The translations under genes were made by a program, and so were the position numbers. DNA of 64,000 nt from BPGL01 sp035463115 (GTDB taxonomy: Bacteria; Actinomycetota; UBA4738; HRBIN12): positions 30,033 through 94,032 of the forward strand of contig DATHTO010000005.1 of the NCBI GenBank assembly GCA_035463115.1, given 5' to 3'. Under the pieces are notes generated by a model, which worked only from the letters and a program-made list of their open reading frames with translations, ran no database searches and was not told the origin of the DNA. The stretch's first letter is position 1; each line of letters opens with the position of its first letter. Positions 26,706 to 35,023 of the stretch are shown here, one piece after another.

Positions 26706-28448
26706 ATGGGTCGAGCCGGGATCGTCGACGGACGCCTCCGATGGCGGTTCCCCGTCCTCGTGTCGCTCGACGGGTACGAACGCAGCTGGATCGGACGTGA
26801 CGTCGGCGCGGGCGTCCTGATCGTCGCGATCGCGATCCCGTTGTCGATGGGGATGGCCGAGGTGGCCGGCATGCCGCCCGTGGCCGGTCTCTACAGCTGC
26901 GTGCTGCCGCTCGTGGCGTACGCGGTGTTCGGGTCGTCGCGGCAGCTGGTGATCGCGCTCGACGCGTCGACGGCGGCGATGCTGGGGGCCGCCGTCGCGC
27001 CCCTCGCCGGCGGCGACCCGGTCACCTACGCGGCGCTCGCGGGCGCCATCACGATCGTGGCGGGTCTGATCCTGCTCGCGGCCGGCGGCGCGCGACTCGG
27101 GTTCGTCGCCGACTTCCTGTCCGAGCCGGTCCTCCTCGGCTACCAGGCCGGCCTCGCGATCGTCGTGATCGTCGGACAGCTTCCGCGCATGACCGGCATC
27201 GAGGTCGAGGCCGACCGCACGGGAGCACAGCTCTGGGAGGTCGTGCGCGAGGCGGGGGACGTGCATCTTCCGACGGCGCTCGTGGCCGCCACGGTCCTGG
27301 GGTTCACCGTGTGGCTCCGCGCGATCCGTCCCGCGGTGCCCGCGGCGCTGATCGCGGTGGCCGGCGCGACGCTCGTCGTCGCCGCGCTCGATCTCGGCGA
27401 CGGAAGCGTGGCCGTGCTCGGCGAGATCCCGCAAGGGCTCCCGCCGTTCCGGCTGCCGGACGTCGGCTGGTCGGCGATCCGGTCGCTCGTCGCTCCCGCG
27501 GCAGCCATCGCCCTGCTCGCGGCCGCCGACACGCTCGTCAGCTCCCGGGCGTTCGCCGCGCGGAACGGCTACCGCGTCGACGCGAACCGCGATCTGATCG
27601 GACTCGGCGCGGCGAACGTCTCGTCCGGGTTGTCGGGCGGCATCACGACGAGCGCGAGCGCCGCCCGCACGGCCGTCGCGGAATCGGTCGGATCACGGTC
27701 ACAGGTCGCAGGCGTCACGGCCGCGTGCCTGATGGTCCTCGTGCTGGTCTTCCTGACGCCCGTGCTGCGTGACGTTCCGACGCCGGCGCTCGGCGCCGTC
27801 GTCACCGCAGCGGTGCTGCGGCTGTTCGAGCCGGCCGCGCTCCGCCGGATCTGGAACGTGCGGCGATCCGAGATCCTCGTGGCCGTCGCCGCCGTGCTCG
27901 GCGTCGTGCTGATCGGGGTCCTCGAAGGCGTCGTCGTCGCGATGGGGCTATCGGTGATCGGCTTCCTGCGGCGCGAGGCGCGTCCGACCGACGCGGTCCT
28001 CGTGCCGCTCCCCGGCCGCTACGGGTACCACGACCGATCGCGGCATCCCGAGGTCGCTCCGGACGACGACGTCGTCGTGTACCGGTTCGACGCACCGTTG
28101 TTCTACGCGAACGCGGAACGGTTCCGGACACGGGTCCGCGGACTCGTCGACGAGCACGGCGCCGATGCGATCGTCGTCGACGCGGCCGGTATCGCGAACG
28201 TCGATGCGACGTCGATCCGGATGCTCCGCGAGCTGCTGGAGGAGCTCGACGACGACGGCGTCGTGCTCGTCCTCGCGGACCCGGTCGGGCACGTGAAGGA
28301 TGCGCTCGTCCGCGGCGGGCTTCCCGGACGGCGAGGCGAGGGACTGGTCTTCGACACCCTCGACGAAGGGATCGACAGCGTCCGGCGACGTCGGTCGTGG
28401 ATCCCGGCCCCGGCGACGGTCCACCGGGCGGAGGGACCACCGGAGTAG
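26706..28448 (+). CDS. SulP-family anion transporter with C-terminal STAS domain
   Basis: A 580-residue membrane transporter. The SulP core (about 25-430) starts with IAIPLSMGMAEVAGMPPVAG and has FGSSRQLVIALDAST in the substrate-binding region, then about 10-12 further hydrophobic spans. The C-terminal STAS domain (about 455-560) contains VVYRFDAPLFYANAERF and IVVDAAGIANVDATS, the loop that would carry a phosphorylatable residue in anti-sigma antagonists. SulP proteins carry sulfate, bicarbonate or dicarboxylates; no cys genes or carbonic anhydrase are adjacent to decide. Two starts are possible; I used ATG 26706. The plsC-like gene follows after nine bases. Confidence 0.9.
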   Translation: MGRAGIVDGRLRWRFPVLVSLDGYERSWIGRDVGAGVLIVAIAIPLSMGMAEVAGMPPVAGLYSCVLPLVAYAVFGSSRQLVIALDASTAAMLGAAVAPLAGGDPVTYAALAGAITIVAGLILLAAGGARLGFVADFLSEPVLLGYQAGLAIVVIVGQLPRMTGIEVEADRTGAQLWEVVREAGDVHLPTALVAATVLGFTVWLRAIRPAVPAALIAVAGATLVVAALDLGDGSVAVLGEIPQGLPPFRLPDVGWSAIRSLVAPAAAIALLAAADTLVSSRAFAARNGYRVDANRDLIGLGAANVSSGLSGGITTSASAARTAVAESVGSRSQVAGVTAACLMVLVLVFLTPVLRDVPTPALGAVVTAAVLRLFEPAALRRIWNVRRSEILVAVAAVLGVVLIGVLEGVVVAMGLSVIGFLRREARPTDAVLVPLPGRYGYHDRSRHPEVAPDDDVVVYRFDAPLFYANAERFRTRVRGLVDEHGADAIVVDAAGIANVDATSIRMLRELLEELDDDGVVLVLADPVGHVKDALVRGGLPGRRGEGLVFDTLDEGIDSVRRRRSWIPAPATVHRAEGPPE

Positions 28449-28457
28449 CATCCGGAG

Positions 28458-29129
28458 GTGCGCGCCGGCGAGCTGAACCTCTGGTGGCGTCTCGGTGCGG
28501 CCATCACGATGCCGCTCGTGCGGGCGGCGTTCCGCGTCCGTGTCGAGGGTCTGGAGCACGTCCCGGCGACCGGCCCGGCGATCCTCGCGTTCAACCACGT
28601 GAGCGCCCTGGACGGGCCGGTGCTCGCGATCGAGGTCGCGTGGCGCCACCGGCGACGAACGCGGTTCCTCGTCGCGGTGGAGTTCTTCCGACGCCCGCTG
28701 ATCGGTGGGATCCTCCGACGCTTCGAGCAGATCCCGATCCGGCGCGGCGCGTCCGACGACGACGCGCTCGACGAGGCGACCACGACCGTCCGCCGGGGGG
28801 CCCTCGGCGCGATCGCGCCCGAGGGCTCCGTGAACGCGGACGGCGCCGTCGAGCTGCAGCGCGTGCGGAGCGGCGTCGCGAGGATCGCCGTGCCCACGGG
28901 CGCACCGATCGTTCCGGTCGGGATCTGGGGGACGCAGCGACGGTGGCCGCGCTCAGGGCTCGCGTTCAGGGCTCCCTGGCGTCCGGCCGTCGCCTTGGCG
29001 TTCGGATCGCCGCTGCTCGCGCCGGCCGACGCGACCGACGCCGCCGCCGCGGTCGACGACGTGACGGCGAGGCTTCGGGATCGGCTCATCACGCAGGTCG
29101 CGCGGGCGAGGGCGATCGCCGCCGAGTGA
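28458..29129 (+). CDS. 1-acyl-glycerol-3-phosphate acyltransferase-like protein (PlsC family)
   Basis: A 223-residue acyltransferase with the diagnostic NHVSALDGP motif (NHx4D, about residues 46-54), the substrate-binding IAPEGSVNADG block (about 118-128) and PIVPVGIWG (about 150-158). It is expected to acylate lysophosphatidic acid or a related lipid at the cytoplasmic membrane face. The helix-rich N-terminus may anchor it peripherally. GTG 28458 is 6 bases from TAGCAT (28446-28451), which overlaps the stop codon of the transporter gene, so it could have its own leaderless promoter despite lying close behind it. Substrate choice is undetermined. Confidence 0.87.
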   Translation: MRAGELNLWWRLGAAITMPLVRAAFRVRVEGLEHVPATGPAILAFNHVSALDGPVLAIEVAWRHRRRTRFLVAVEFFRRPLIGGILRRFEQIPIRRGASDDDALDEATTTVRRGALGAIAPEGSVNADGAVELQRVRSGVARIAVPTGAPIVPVGIWGTQRRWPRSGLAFRAPWRPAVALAFGSPLLAPADATDAAAAVDDVTARLRDRLITQVARARAIAAE

Positions 29130-29137
29130 GAGCCCGC

Positions 29138-30142
29138 TCAGCCGACGAGCCGCGCGCCCTGACCGCGACGCTTGTGCGCGTACATCGCCGCGTCGGCGTG
29201 GCGCATCAGCTCGTCGGCGTCGCGCGCCCCCGACGGGAACATCGCCGAGCCGATGCTGATCGACGTGTGCACCGTCCGCTCTCGGAGGGGGATCGGCTCG
29301 GCGACCATGTCGGCGATCCGCCCCGACACCCGAGCGATCACCTCGTCCGCCGTCGGCCCCCGGTCGTCGGGGAGGTCCGCGAGGAGCACGAGGAACTCAT
29401 CACCGCCGAGACGGGCGACGAGATCGGTCGCCCGCGTCGCGGTCCGCAGGCGCGCGGCGACGACCTGGAGCAGCTCGTCCCCGGCGGCGTGCCCCATCTC
29501 GTCGTTCACCTCCTTGAAGCCGTCGAGATCCATGAAGAGCACCGATACCGACGTGCCCGATCGCTCCGCACGGGCGATCGCGAGAGCGAGGTGCTCCTCG
29601 AACATCGCCCGGTTCGGAAGGTCCGTGAGCGTGTCGTGGTAGGCCATGTGCTGCGCCCGGAGCTCCGCCTCCTTCTGGGCGGTGATGTCGAACATCACCC
29701 CCTGGACGAACAGTGGAGTTCCGTCGGTGTCGCGGACGAGCTTCGAGCGGTCGTGGATCCACACGGTCGAACCGTCGGGGCGCACGTACCGGTAATCGCC
29801 CGCCTCCGGCGATCCCGTCTCGAGCCACGTCAGGTACTCGTGCAGCATCCGATCGCGGTCGTCGGGATGGATCAGCTGCTCCCAGATGTCGGCTTTCTGG
29901 ATGTAGTCGGCCGGCGTGACGCCCAAGAGGTCGCGGATCTGCGGACTGACGTAGTAGGTCGGCCCGTCGGGATCGGGCGAATCGACGTAGATCGCCGCGG
30001 GAAGCTGGTCGACGAGGGCGCCGTACTTCGCCTCGGCCTCGTAGAGCCGTCGCTCGAGCTCGTGGATCCGGGCCTCGAGGGCACGCCCATCGACGCCCGC
30101 GGTGGGCGGTTCCGCCGTCCGGCGCCCCATGCCAGCCTCCAA
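29138..30142 (-). CDS. PAS-GGDEF diguanylate cyclase
   Basis: A 334-residue signalling protein. A short coiled coil (about 20-42) precedes a PAS/PAC domain (about 43-165; YVSPQIRDLLGV, YRYVRPDGSTVWIHD, GVMFDITAQKEAE). The GGDEF domain (about 168-334) has the intact active site RLGGDEFLVLL and the upstream product-inhibition motif RATD five residues before it, so it should make cyclic di-GMP under feedback control. No membrane span is seen. Its PAS domain is clearly related to that of the histidine kinase at 24353-25465, suggesting similar ligands. ATG 30142 follows TTGGAGG. It converges on the plsC-like gene with eight bases between. Confidence 0.92.
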   Translation of the reverse strand: MEAGMGRRTAEPPTAGVDGRALEARIHELERRLYEAEAKYGALVDQLPAAIYVDSPDPDGPTYYVSPQIRDLLGVTPADYIQKADIWEQLIHPDDRDRMLHEYLTWLETGSPEAGDYRYVRPDGSTVWIHDRSKLVRDTDGTPLFVQGVMFDITAQKEAELRAQHMAYHDTLTDLPNRAMFEEHLALAIARAERSGTSVSVLFMDLDGFKEVNDEMGHAAGDELLQVVAARLRTATRATDLVARLGGDEFLVLLADLPDDRGPTADEVIARVSGRIADMVAEPIPLRERTVHTSISIGSAMFPSGARDADELMRHADAAMYAHKRRGQGARLVG

Positions 30143-30224
30143 GGGACGACCCGCGGCCGCCCACCTGCCGGATATCGGCGTCCGGTCAGCGCGCTTGAAC
30201 CCGAGGGCCCTTGTGCCGGAACGG

Positions 30225-30259
30225 CGAGGGCCGCCCCGCCGTAGGCGGGGCGGCCCTCG
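30225..30259 (-). terminator. Perfect 16-bp hairpin downstream of the sigma factor gene
   Basis: CGAGGGCCGCCCCGCC, then GTA, then its exact reverse complement, forms a 16-bp stem with a 3-base loop. It begins about 28 bases beyond the stop of the sigma factor gene and precedes the cyclase gene, which is read in the same direction. It is the strongest hairpin in the window. There is no run of T after it, so termination may rely on the stem alone, as reported for many GC-rich actinobacterial terminators. It may separate the two leftward genes. Confidence 0.7.
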
Positions 30260-30286
30260 GAGGTACCGCCGCGGTCCCGCTCGGCG

Positions 30287-31219
30287 TCAGCCGAGCGCGA
30301 CCGCGTTGATCAGGTTCGAGTCGCGGAGCTTCCGCAGCGCCTCGCGCTCGATCAGCCGGACCCGCTCGCCCGACAGACCGAGGACCTTGCCGGTCTCGCG
30401 GAGGCTCAGCGGCTGGCCGTTCTCGAGCCCGTAGCGCAGGGCCACGACGTGGCGCTCGCGCTCGTCGAGGACCTTGTCGACCGCGCCGCCGATCTCGTCG
30501 CGCAGGAGCTGGTCCTCCACCTCGTTGAAGGCGGCGTCGGAGTCGACCTCCTCGATCAGATCGCCGAGCTCGGTGTCCTCGCCCACGGGCGACTGCAGGG
30601 ACAGCGGCTCGCGGCGGCCCATCTCCGTCAGGTCGTCGATCTCCTCGACCGTCGTGTCGAGCGCCTTCGCGAGCTCCTCGCGGGAAGGCTCGCGGCCCAT
30701 CGACTGCGCGAACTGGAACCGGGTGCGGTTCAGCTTGCGCAGGCGGTCGTGGATGTGGACCGGCAGGCGGATCGACCGCGACCGGTCGGCGATCGCCCGG
30801 GTGATGCCCTGGCGGATCCACCAGGTCGCGTACGTCGAGAACTTGAACCCGCGACGCCAGTCGAACAGCTCGACGGCGCGCATCAGGCCGATGTTTCCCT
30901 CCTGGATCAGGTCCAGCAGCGGAAGGCCCTGACCCTGGTACTTGCGGGCCACGGACACCACGAGGCGCAGGTTCGCCATGATGAAACGCTGCCGCGCGGC
31001 CTCGGCCTTCTTCACGTCGGCACGGGCCTTCGCGATCGACTTCTCCGAGCGGAGACGGCCGGCGCGCAGGCGCTCCTCGCCGTCCTTGCCGCCCTCGATC
31101 GTCATCGCGAGCTCGACCTCTTCCTCCTTGGTGAGCAGCGGCTCGCGGGCCGCCGCCTCCAGGTAGAGGCGAAGGTCGTCAGCGTCGTCGGTCCCTAGGG
31201 GACGCGCCGGCTCAGGCAC
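30287..31219 (-). CDS. RNA polymerase sigma factor, sigma-70 family (group 1/2)
   Basis: A 310-residue sigma factor with all promoter-recognition regions. Region 1.2 starts with DDLRLYLEAAAREPLLTKEEE, region 2 has ANLRLVVSVARKYQGQGLPL, DLIQEGNIGLMRAVELFD and the -10-recognition segment FSTYATWWIRQGITRAI, and region 4 ends with LGLSGERVRLIEREALRKLR. It lacks the long N-terminal region 1.1 of HrdB/RpoD, so it may be an alternative sigma of the HrdA/SigB class or a short primary factor. GTG 31217-31219 follows GAGGAGG. A good promoter (31355-31384) lies about 130 bases upstream, next to a PhoP-like repeat. A strong hairpin follows the stop. Confidence 0.92.
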   Translation of the reverse strand: MPEPARPLGTDDADDLRLYLEAAAREPLLTKEEEVELAMTIEGGKDGEERLRAGRLRSEKSIAKARADVKKAEAARQRFIMANLRLVVSVARKYQGQGLPLLDLIQEGNIGLMRAVELFDWRRGFKFSTYATWWIRQGITRAIADRSRSIRLPVHIHDRLRKLNRTRFQFAQSMGREPSREELAKALDTTVEEIDDLTEMGRREPLSLQSPVGEDTELGDLIEEVDSDAAFNEVEDQLLRDEIGGAVDKVLDERERHVVALRYGLENGQPLSLRETGKVLGLSGERVRLIEREALRKLRDSNLINAVALG

Positions 31220-31354
31220 TAGCTATCACGCTCCTCCTCGAGGCCCTCGGGCACGCTGTACCCGCGCGGGTCCTCGGGAAACTCGGTTCCTCCGGGCGAG
31301 CGGCGTCAGGGAACGGGCGCACATGAAGAAGCGCCTCCCGCCGCTCTGCACGGC

Positions 31355-31384
31355 ATCGTATGGGGTCATCGCGGTATCTGTAAA
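31355..31384 (-). promoter_or_regulatory. Sigma-70-like promoter of the sigma factor gene
   Basis: On the minus strand TTTACA (31379-31384) and TACGAT (31355-31360) are separated by 18 bases, a good match to -35 and -10 elements. Transcription would start near 31348, giving a 5' leader of about 130 bases before GTG 31219. The direct-repeat site at 31393-31410 lies 8 bases upstream of the -35, the usual place for an OmpR/PhoB-type activator. Confidence 0.6.
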
Positions 31385-31392
31385 GGTCAGAG

Positions 31393-31423
31393 GGTGTGAA
31401 GGTCTTGTGAAGCCGTTCACAAG
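31393..31423. promoter_or_regulatory. PhoP/OmpR-type direct repeat overlapping an inverted repeat
   Basis: On the minus strand TCACAAG-ACCT-TCACACC (plus 31393-31410) is a direct repeat with an 11-base period. It resembles the TCACAGC-N4-TCACAGC site of mycobacterial PhoP and the 11-base PHO boxes of Streptomyces. It overlaps a perfect inverted repeat CTTGTGAA-GCCG-TTCACAAG (31404-31423). The site lies between two divergent promoters: just upstream of the sigma gene -35, and covering the -35 of the membrane-protein gene. The cognate regulator is not in the window. Confidence 0.5.
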
Positions 31424-31433
31424 CGCGTACGTT
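31405..31433 (+). promoter_or_regulatory. Promoter for the proline-rich membrane protein gene
   Basis: TTGTGA (31405-31410) and TACGTT (31428-31433) are spaced by 17 bases. The -10 ends 7 bases before GTG 31441, so the mRNA would be leaderless. The -35 lies inside the direct/inverted repeat at 31393-31423, so binding there would be expected to block this promoter. Confidence 0.5.
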
Positions 31434-31440
31434 CCCGCTC

Positions 31441-32427
31441 GTGGCATCCCTGCCGCCGCCTCCTCCGCCCTCGGACCTCGGAAGGTTGAACGCCGGACCA
31501 GGGCGGATGATTCCGGGTGCCGCTCCCCCACCTCCGGCCCCGGCGCCCGCAGGGTCCGAGTCGTGGGAGACCCCGCCACCCGGAACGCTCGGGGCCGTCG
31601 GGACCGTCGGCACCGCGATCTCGATCTGGTGGCGCCATCGCGTCCGGCTGGCCCTCTTGACGTTCGTGCTAGGCGGTGTCGTCACGGTGGTGGCCAGCTT
31701 GGTCGACCCCGGGCCCGGGTTGCGCGAGCTGATCCAGATGTACCGAACGGGGCTGATCCCCGACGACCTCGAGCAGCCTTCGCGTGTGTCGCAGTCGTTG
31801 GGCATGTTGTCGGGTCTCGTCCTCGAGCCGATCCTCGCCCTGGCCACGATGCGGATCGTGGTCGGCGGGTCGGTCGGCTCCGTGCCGAAGGCGCCGGCGG
31901 CGGCCTTCTACGGGCTCCGGAGGATCGCCTCGACGTGGTGGTTGTTCATCGCGCTCGCGCTCACGTTCGTCGCGCTCGCGATCCCGACGCTGATCGTCGC
32001 GGCTGGCCTCGGAGCACAGTGGTCGCCGCTGTGGGGCGTCGGCGTCGTGCCGTTCGTCTACGTGGGCGTGCGCCTCGCGCCGGTGCTCGGTGCCTTCGTC
32101 GTCGACGACGCTCGCGGCTTCGCGGCGATCGGACGCTCGTGGACCCTCTCGCGCCGCCGATGGTGGGCGACGGCCGGTGCCCTGGCGATCAGCGCCGCCC
32201 TCGCGATCGCCCTGGCCCTGGCGACGGTCGTCCTCCAGGTGCTGATCCCGGGCTCCGGGGATGCCAGCGCGTTCGCCCGGGCGGCCGTCGGCGCGCTCGT
32301 CGGGGCGTTCACCGGACCGATCCCGTACGCGGTCGTCGCGGTGCTCTACCTCGACCTGCGGGCCCGCCACGAACCCACGCCGCCGTCGGCCGTGCGGACG
32401 ATGATCGAGCGGCACGACCCCGACTGA
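31441..32427 (+). CDS. Polytopic membrane protein with proline-rich N-terminus, function unknown
   Basis: A 328-residue protein. The first ~55 residues are rich in Pro, Ala and Gly and probably disordered in the cytoplasm. Then come about six hydrophobic spans (for example LALLTFVLGGVVTVVASLV, about 70-88), with a central segment containing GFAAIGRSWTLSRRRWWATA that resembles the membrane domain found in glycerophosphodiester phosphodiesterases and related uncharacterised proteins. No catalytic domain is attached. It is divergent from the sigma factor gene and shares its control region. The GTG start appears leaderless. I do not assign a function. Confidence 0.75.
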   Translation: MASLPPPPPPSDLGRLNAGPGRMIPGAAPPPPAPAPAGSESWETPPPGTLGAVGTVGTAISIWWRHRVRLALLTFVLGGVVTVVASLVDPGPGLRELIQMYRTGLIPDDLEQPSRVSQSLGMLSGLVLEPILALATMRIVVGGSVGSVPKAPAAAFYGLRRIASTWWLFIALALTFVALAIPTLIVAAGLGAQWSPLWGVGVVPFVYVGVRLAPVLGAFVVDDARGFAAIGRSWTLSRRRWWATAGALAISAALAIALALATVVLQVLIPGSGDASAFARAAVGALVGAFTGPIPYAVVAVLYLDLRARHEPTPPSAVRTMIERHDPD

Positions 32428-32454
32428 CGCCGACGGGCGGTACGCTCGCCGCCC

Positions 32455-33339
32455 GTGGAGCTTCCGCCGCTGCAGACCGACGAGGCCGAAGGGCCGATCG
32501 CGTTCCGGACGTGGGACGGACCCGACGACGTCACCTTCGTCCTCGTCCACGGACTGGGCGGGTCGCACGTGAACTGGGTGCGCGTCGCCGAAGGGCTGGC
32601 GGGGCTCGGGCGGGTGATCGCGCCGGATCTGCCCGGCTTCGGGTGGTCGCCGATGGCCGGGCGCGACACCGGCGTCATGGCGCTGCGGCGCGCGTTGGAC
32701 GCCCTGCTGGATCGTCACGTCGGCGGTGACGTCGTGCTCTGCGGGAACTCGATGGGCGGGGGGATCGCCGTGCTCCAGGGGGCGATCGCGCCCGAACGCG
32801 TGCGCGGTCTCGTGCTGACGTCGTCGGTGTTCCCGTGGACGCGCGGCGCCCTCCCGCATCCGGCGGTCGTGGCCGGCTTCGCCGCGTACGACGCGGGCCG
32901 GGTCGGGGACACGCTGGTTCGGGAGCGCTTGCGCCGGCTCTCGGCCGAGCGGATCGTGCGCATCGGCTTCGCGATCACGACCACGGACCCGGCCGCGATC
33001 CCGGCCGACGTGATCGAGCTCCACGTCGCGGCCGTCCGCGAGCGGCAGGCCGATCCGGAGGGCTCCGAGGCGTTCCTCGGCGCGGCCAGGTCGCTGCTGC
33101 GTCTCGGCCGGCGGCCCGACGTCGCGGCGCGCGCGCTGGCAGGTGTCCGATGCCCGGTGCTCGTGATCCACGGACGCCAGGACCGCCTGGTCCCGCCGAG
33201 GTTCGCCGAGGAGGCGTTGGCGTCGCATCCCGCGTGGCGCGGACGGTTCCTGCCGAACGTCGGCCACGTCGCGATGCTCGAGGCACCCGGTCGGTGGCTC
33301 AGTGAGGTCGCGGACTGGTTCGCAGAGCGCGTCGACTGA
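32455..33339 (+). CDS. Alpha/beta-hydrolase fold protein
   Basis: A 294-residue hydrolase. VLVHGLGGSHVNW (about 25-37) gives the oxyanion region, LCGNSMGGGIAV (about 96-107) the nucleophile elbow with Ser100, VIHGRQDRLVPP (about 238-249) the acidic residue and GHVAMLEAPGRW (about 270) the catalytic His. The cap region is helical. The family covers esterases, haloperoxidase-like and C-C hydrolases; the substrate is unknown. TACGCT (32441-32446) lies 8 bases before GTG 32455, suggesting a leaderless mRNA. It converges on the AlaX gene with eight bases between the stops. Confidence 0.88.
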   Translation: MELPPLQTDEAEGPIAFRTWDGPDDVTFVLVHGLGGSHVNWVRVAEGLAGLGRVIAPDLPGFGWSPMAGRDTGVMALRRALDALLDRHVGGDVVLCGNSMGGGIAVLQGAIAPERVRGLVLTSSVFPWTRGALPHPAVVAGFAAYDAGRVGDTLVRERLRRLSAERIVRIGFAITTTDPAAIPADVIELHVAAVRERQADPEGSEAFLGAARSLLRLGRRPDVAARALAGVRCPVLVIHGRQDRLVPPRFAEEALASHPAWRGRFLPNVGHVAMLEAPGRWLSEVADWFAERVD

Positions 33340-33347
33340 GACGCCGG

Positions 33348-34076
33348 CTACGGCGACTCGAGTCGGATCCGCATCCGCTTGTTCGCCTTCCCCTTCGACT
33401 CCGTCTTCACGACGCGGACGGCGCCGACCTCGCTCGTCGAGCGCACGTGCGTGCCGCCGTCGGCCTGCCTATCGATGCCGTCGATGTCGATCACGCGGAT
33501 CGGATCGACCGACTGCGGGATCAGGCTGACCTTCGTCCGGATCAGATCGGGATCGGCGAGCGCTTCCGCGCGTGGCAGGAACAGGACCCTCACCTCGCGT
33601 CCTTCGGCGAGTCGGGCGTTGAGCGTGTCCTCGACGTCGCGGCCGAGCTCTTGGCTCATCGCGTCGAGCTCGAAGTCCATCCGCGCCGAACCGTCGTCGT
33701 CCATGTTGCCGCCCGTGACCTTCGCGCCGTGCCCGGTGAAGATCACGCCCGACAACGCGTGCAGGGCGGTGTGCGTCCGCATCAACCGATGGCGGCGTTC
33801 CCAGTCGATCTCGGCGGTGACGACCGTGCCGACCGGTGGGATCTCGGCGGCGTCGGCGACGACGTGGAGGACGTCGCCCGTCTCTCGCGACGTGATCGTG
33901 TCCACGACCGGGACGCTTCCGCCGTTCCAACGGAGGACGCCCCGATCGCCGGGCTGTCCGCCGCCGCGCGCGTAGAACACGGTGCGGTCGAGCACCACGC
34001 CTGCGTCGATCACCGCGGTGACCGACGCCTCGCACGTGGCGAGGTACGCATCGGTCGCGCTGAGCCGTTCCGTCAC
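33348..34076 (-). CDS. Stand-alone alanyl-tRNA editing protein (AlaX-like)
   Basis: A 242-residue homologue of the AlaRS editing domain that hydrolyses mis-charged Ser- or Gly-tRNA(Ala). The first zinc motif HTALH appears in RTHTALHALSG (about 105-115). The second site reads ADGGTHVRS, where AlaRS and many AlaX proteins have CxxxH; Asp takes the place of Cys, as I recall for the small AlaX subgroup. The N-terminal YARGGGQPGDRG is also diagnostic. GTG 34074-34076 is 6 bases from TATCGT (minus strand, 34083-34088), suggesting leaderless transcription. AlaX quality control is trans-acting and independent of its neighbours. Confidence 0.87.
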   Translation of the reverse strand: MTERLSATDAYLATCEASVTAVIDAGVVLDRTVFYARGGGQPGDRGVLRWNGGSVPVVDTITSRETGDVLHVVADAAEIPPVGTVVTAEIDWERRHRLMRTHTALHALSGVIFTGHGAKVTGGNMDDDGSARMDFELDAMSQELGRDVEDTLNARLAEGREVRVLFLPRAEALADPDLIRTKVSLIPQSVDPIRVIDIDGIDRQADGGTHVRSTSEVGAVRVVKTESKGKANKRMRIRLESP

Positions 34077-34090
34077 GGAGCGACGATAGC

Positions 34091-35023
34091 TCAGACGACC
34101 GGCGCTTCGGCGGGCGGCGTCCGTCCCGTCGTCGAGCGCACGAGCGTCGCGAGCACCGCCCCGGCCAGGATCGCGACGCCACCGACCGCGGTGGTCGGCG
34201 TGAGGGGTTCCGAGAGGAAGACGGCCGCGAGGACGGCGACCGAGAGCGGCTCGAGGACGCCGATGATGGCGTTCCGCACCGCGCCGACGAGCTGGAGCCC
34301 GCCGAGCATCGCCGCGAACGCGCCCGCCGAGAACACCGCCATGCCCGCCACCGCGACCGCATCGTCGGCCCTCGGAACGGTGCCGCCGAACAGCGTCCAG
34401 AAGACGAGATGCCCGGCGGCGGCGGCGCCACCGAGCCAGGTGGCCGCCACCACCGGATCGGTCCGGGTCACGCGCCGATCGGCGGTGACGAGGTAGACGC
34501 TGTACACCACCGACGTGCCGAGCGCGAGCACGATCCCGAGCGGCTCGACCTCGACGTCGCCGCCGCCCACCACGACGACGGCGCTCCCGGCCAGCGCGAG
34601 GGCGAGCGCGACGAAGAGCTTCGCGGCTGGCGCGCGACGGTCCAGCGCGATCGTCGCGAGCGTGACCCAGACGGGATACGTGTAGAACAGCAGCGTCACC
34701 GCGCCCGCCTTGCCGTGGTTCAGCGCGTTGAAGTACAGCCCCGACTCGGTCGCGTACCCCAGGAACCCGGCGAGCACGAGCGGGAGCCACTCCCCTCGCG
34801 CGGGACGCAGCGACCGACGGAGCACCAGGAGCGCCGCGACGAGCAGGACGGTCTGCCCGCCGAAGCGCGCGGCGAGGACGGGGAACGGCCGCCCGCCGTC
34901 CTGGATGCGGTCGCCGAAGATCACGACGACGGCGAACTGCACGGCCATCAGCGCGGAGAGCGCCGAGCCGAGGAGCTCCTGTCCGGGGGTGGCGGCACGC
35001 CGGGTGCTCACGTGCGACGTCAC
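34091..35023 (-). CDS. EamA/DMT-family transporter
   Basis: A 310-residue membrane protein of the drug/metabolite transporter superfamily, with ten hydrophobic segments in two repeats. The first EamA repeat ends in a segment containing YFNALNHGKAGAVTLLFYTY and the second in GAFAAMLGGLQLVGAVRNAI, both with the Gly/Ala-rich helices of the family. The substrate is unknown. GTG 35021-35023 overlaps the TGA of the upstream hydrolase gene as GTGA, so the two are translationally coupled. Only 14 bases separate its stop from the AlaX gene start on the same strand. Confidence 0.87.
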   Translation of the reverse strand: MTSHVSTRRAATPGQELLGSALSALMAVQFAVVVIFGDRIQDGGRPFPVLAARFGGQTVLLVAALLVLRRSLRPARGEWLPLVLAGFLGYATESGLYFNALNHGKAGAVTLLFYTYPVWVTLATIALDRRAPAAKLFVALALALAGSAVVVVGGGDVEVEPLGIVLALGTSVVYSVYLVTADRRVTRTDPVVAATWLGGAAAAGHLVFWTLFGGTVPRADDAVAVAGMAVFSAGAFAAMLGGLQLVGAVRNAIIGVLEPLSVAVLAAVFLSEPLTPTTAVGGVAILAGAVLATLVRSTTGRTPPAEAPVV

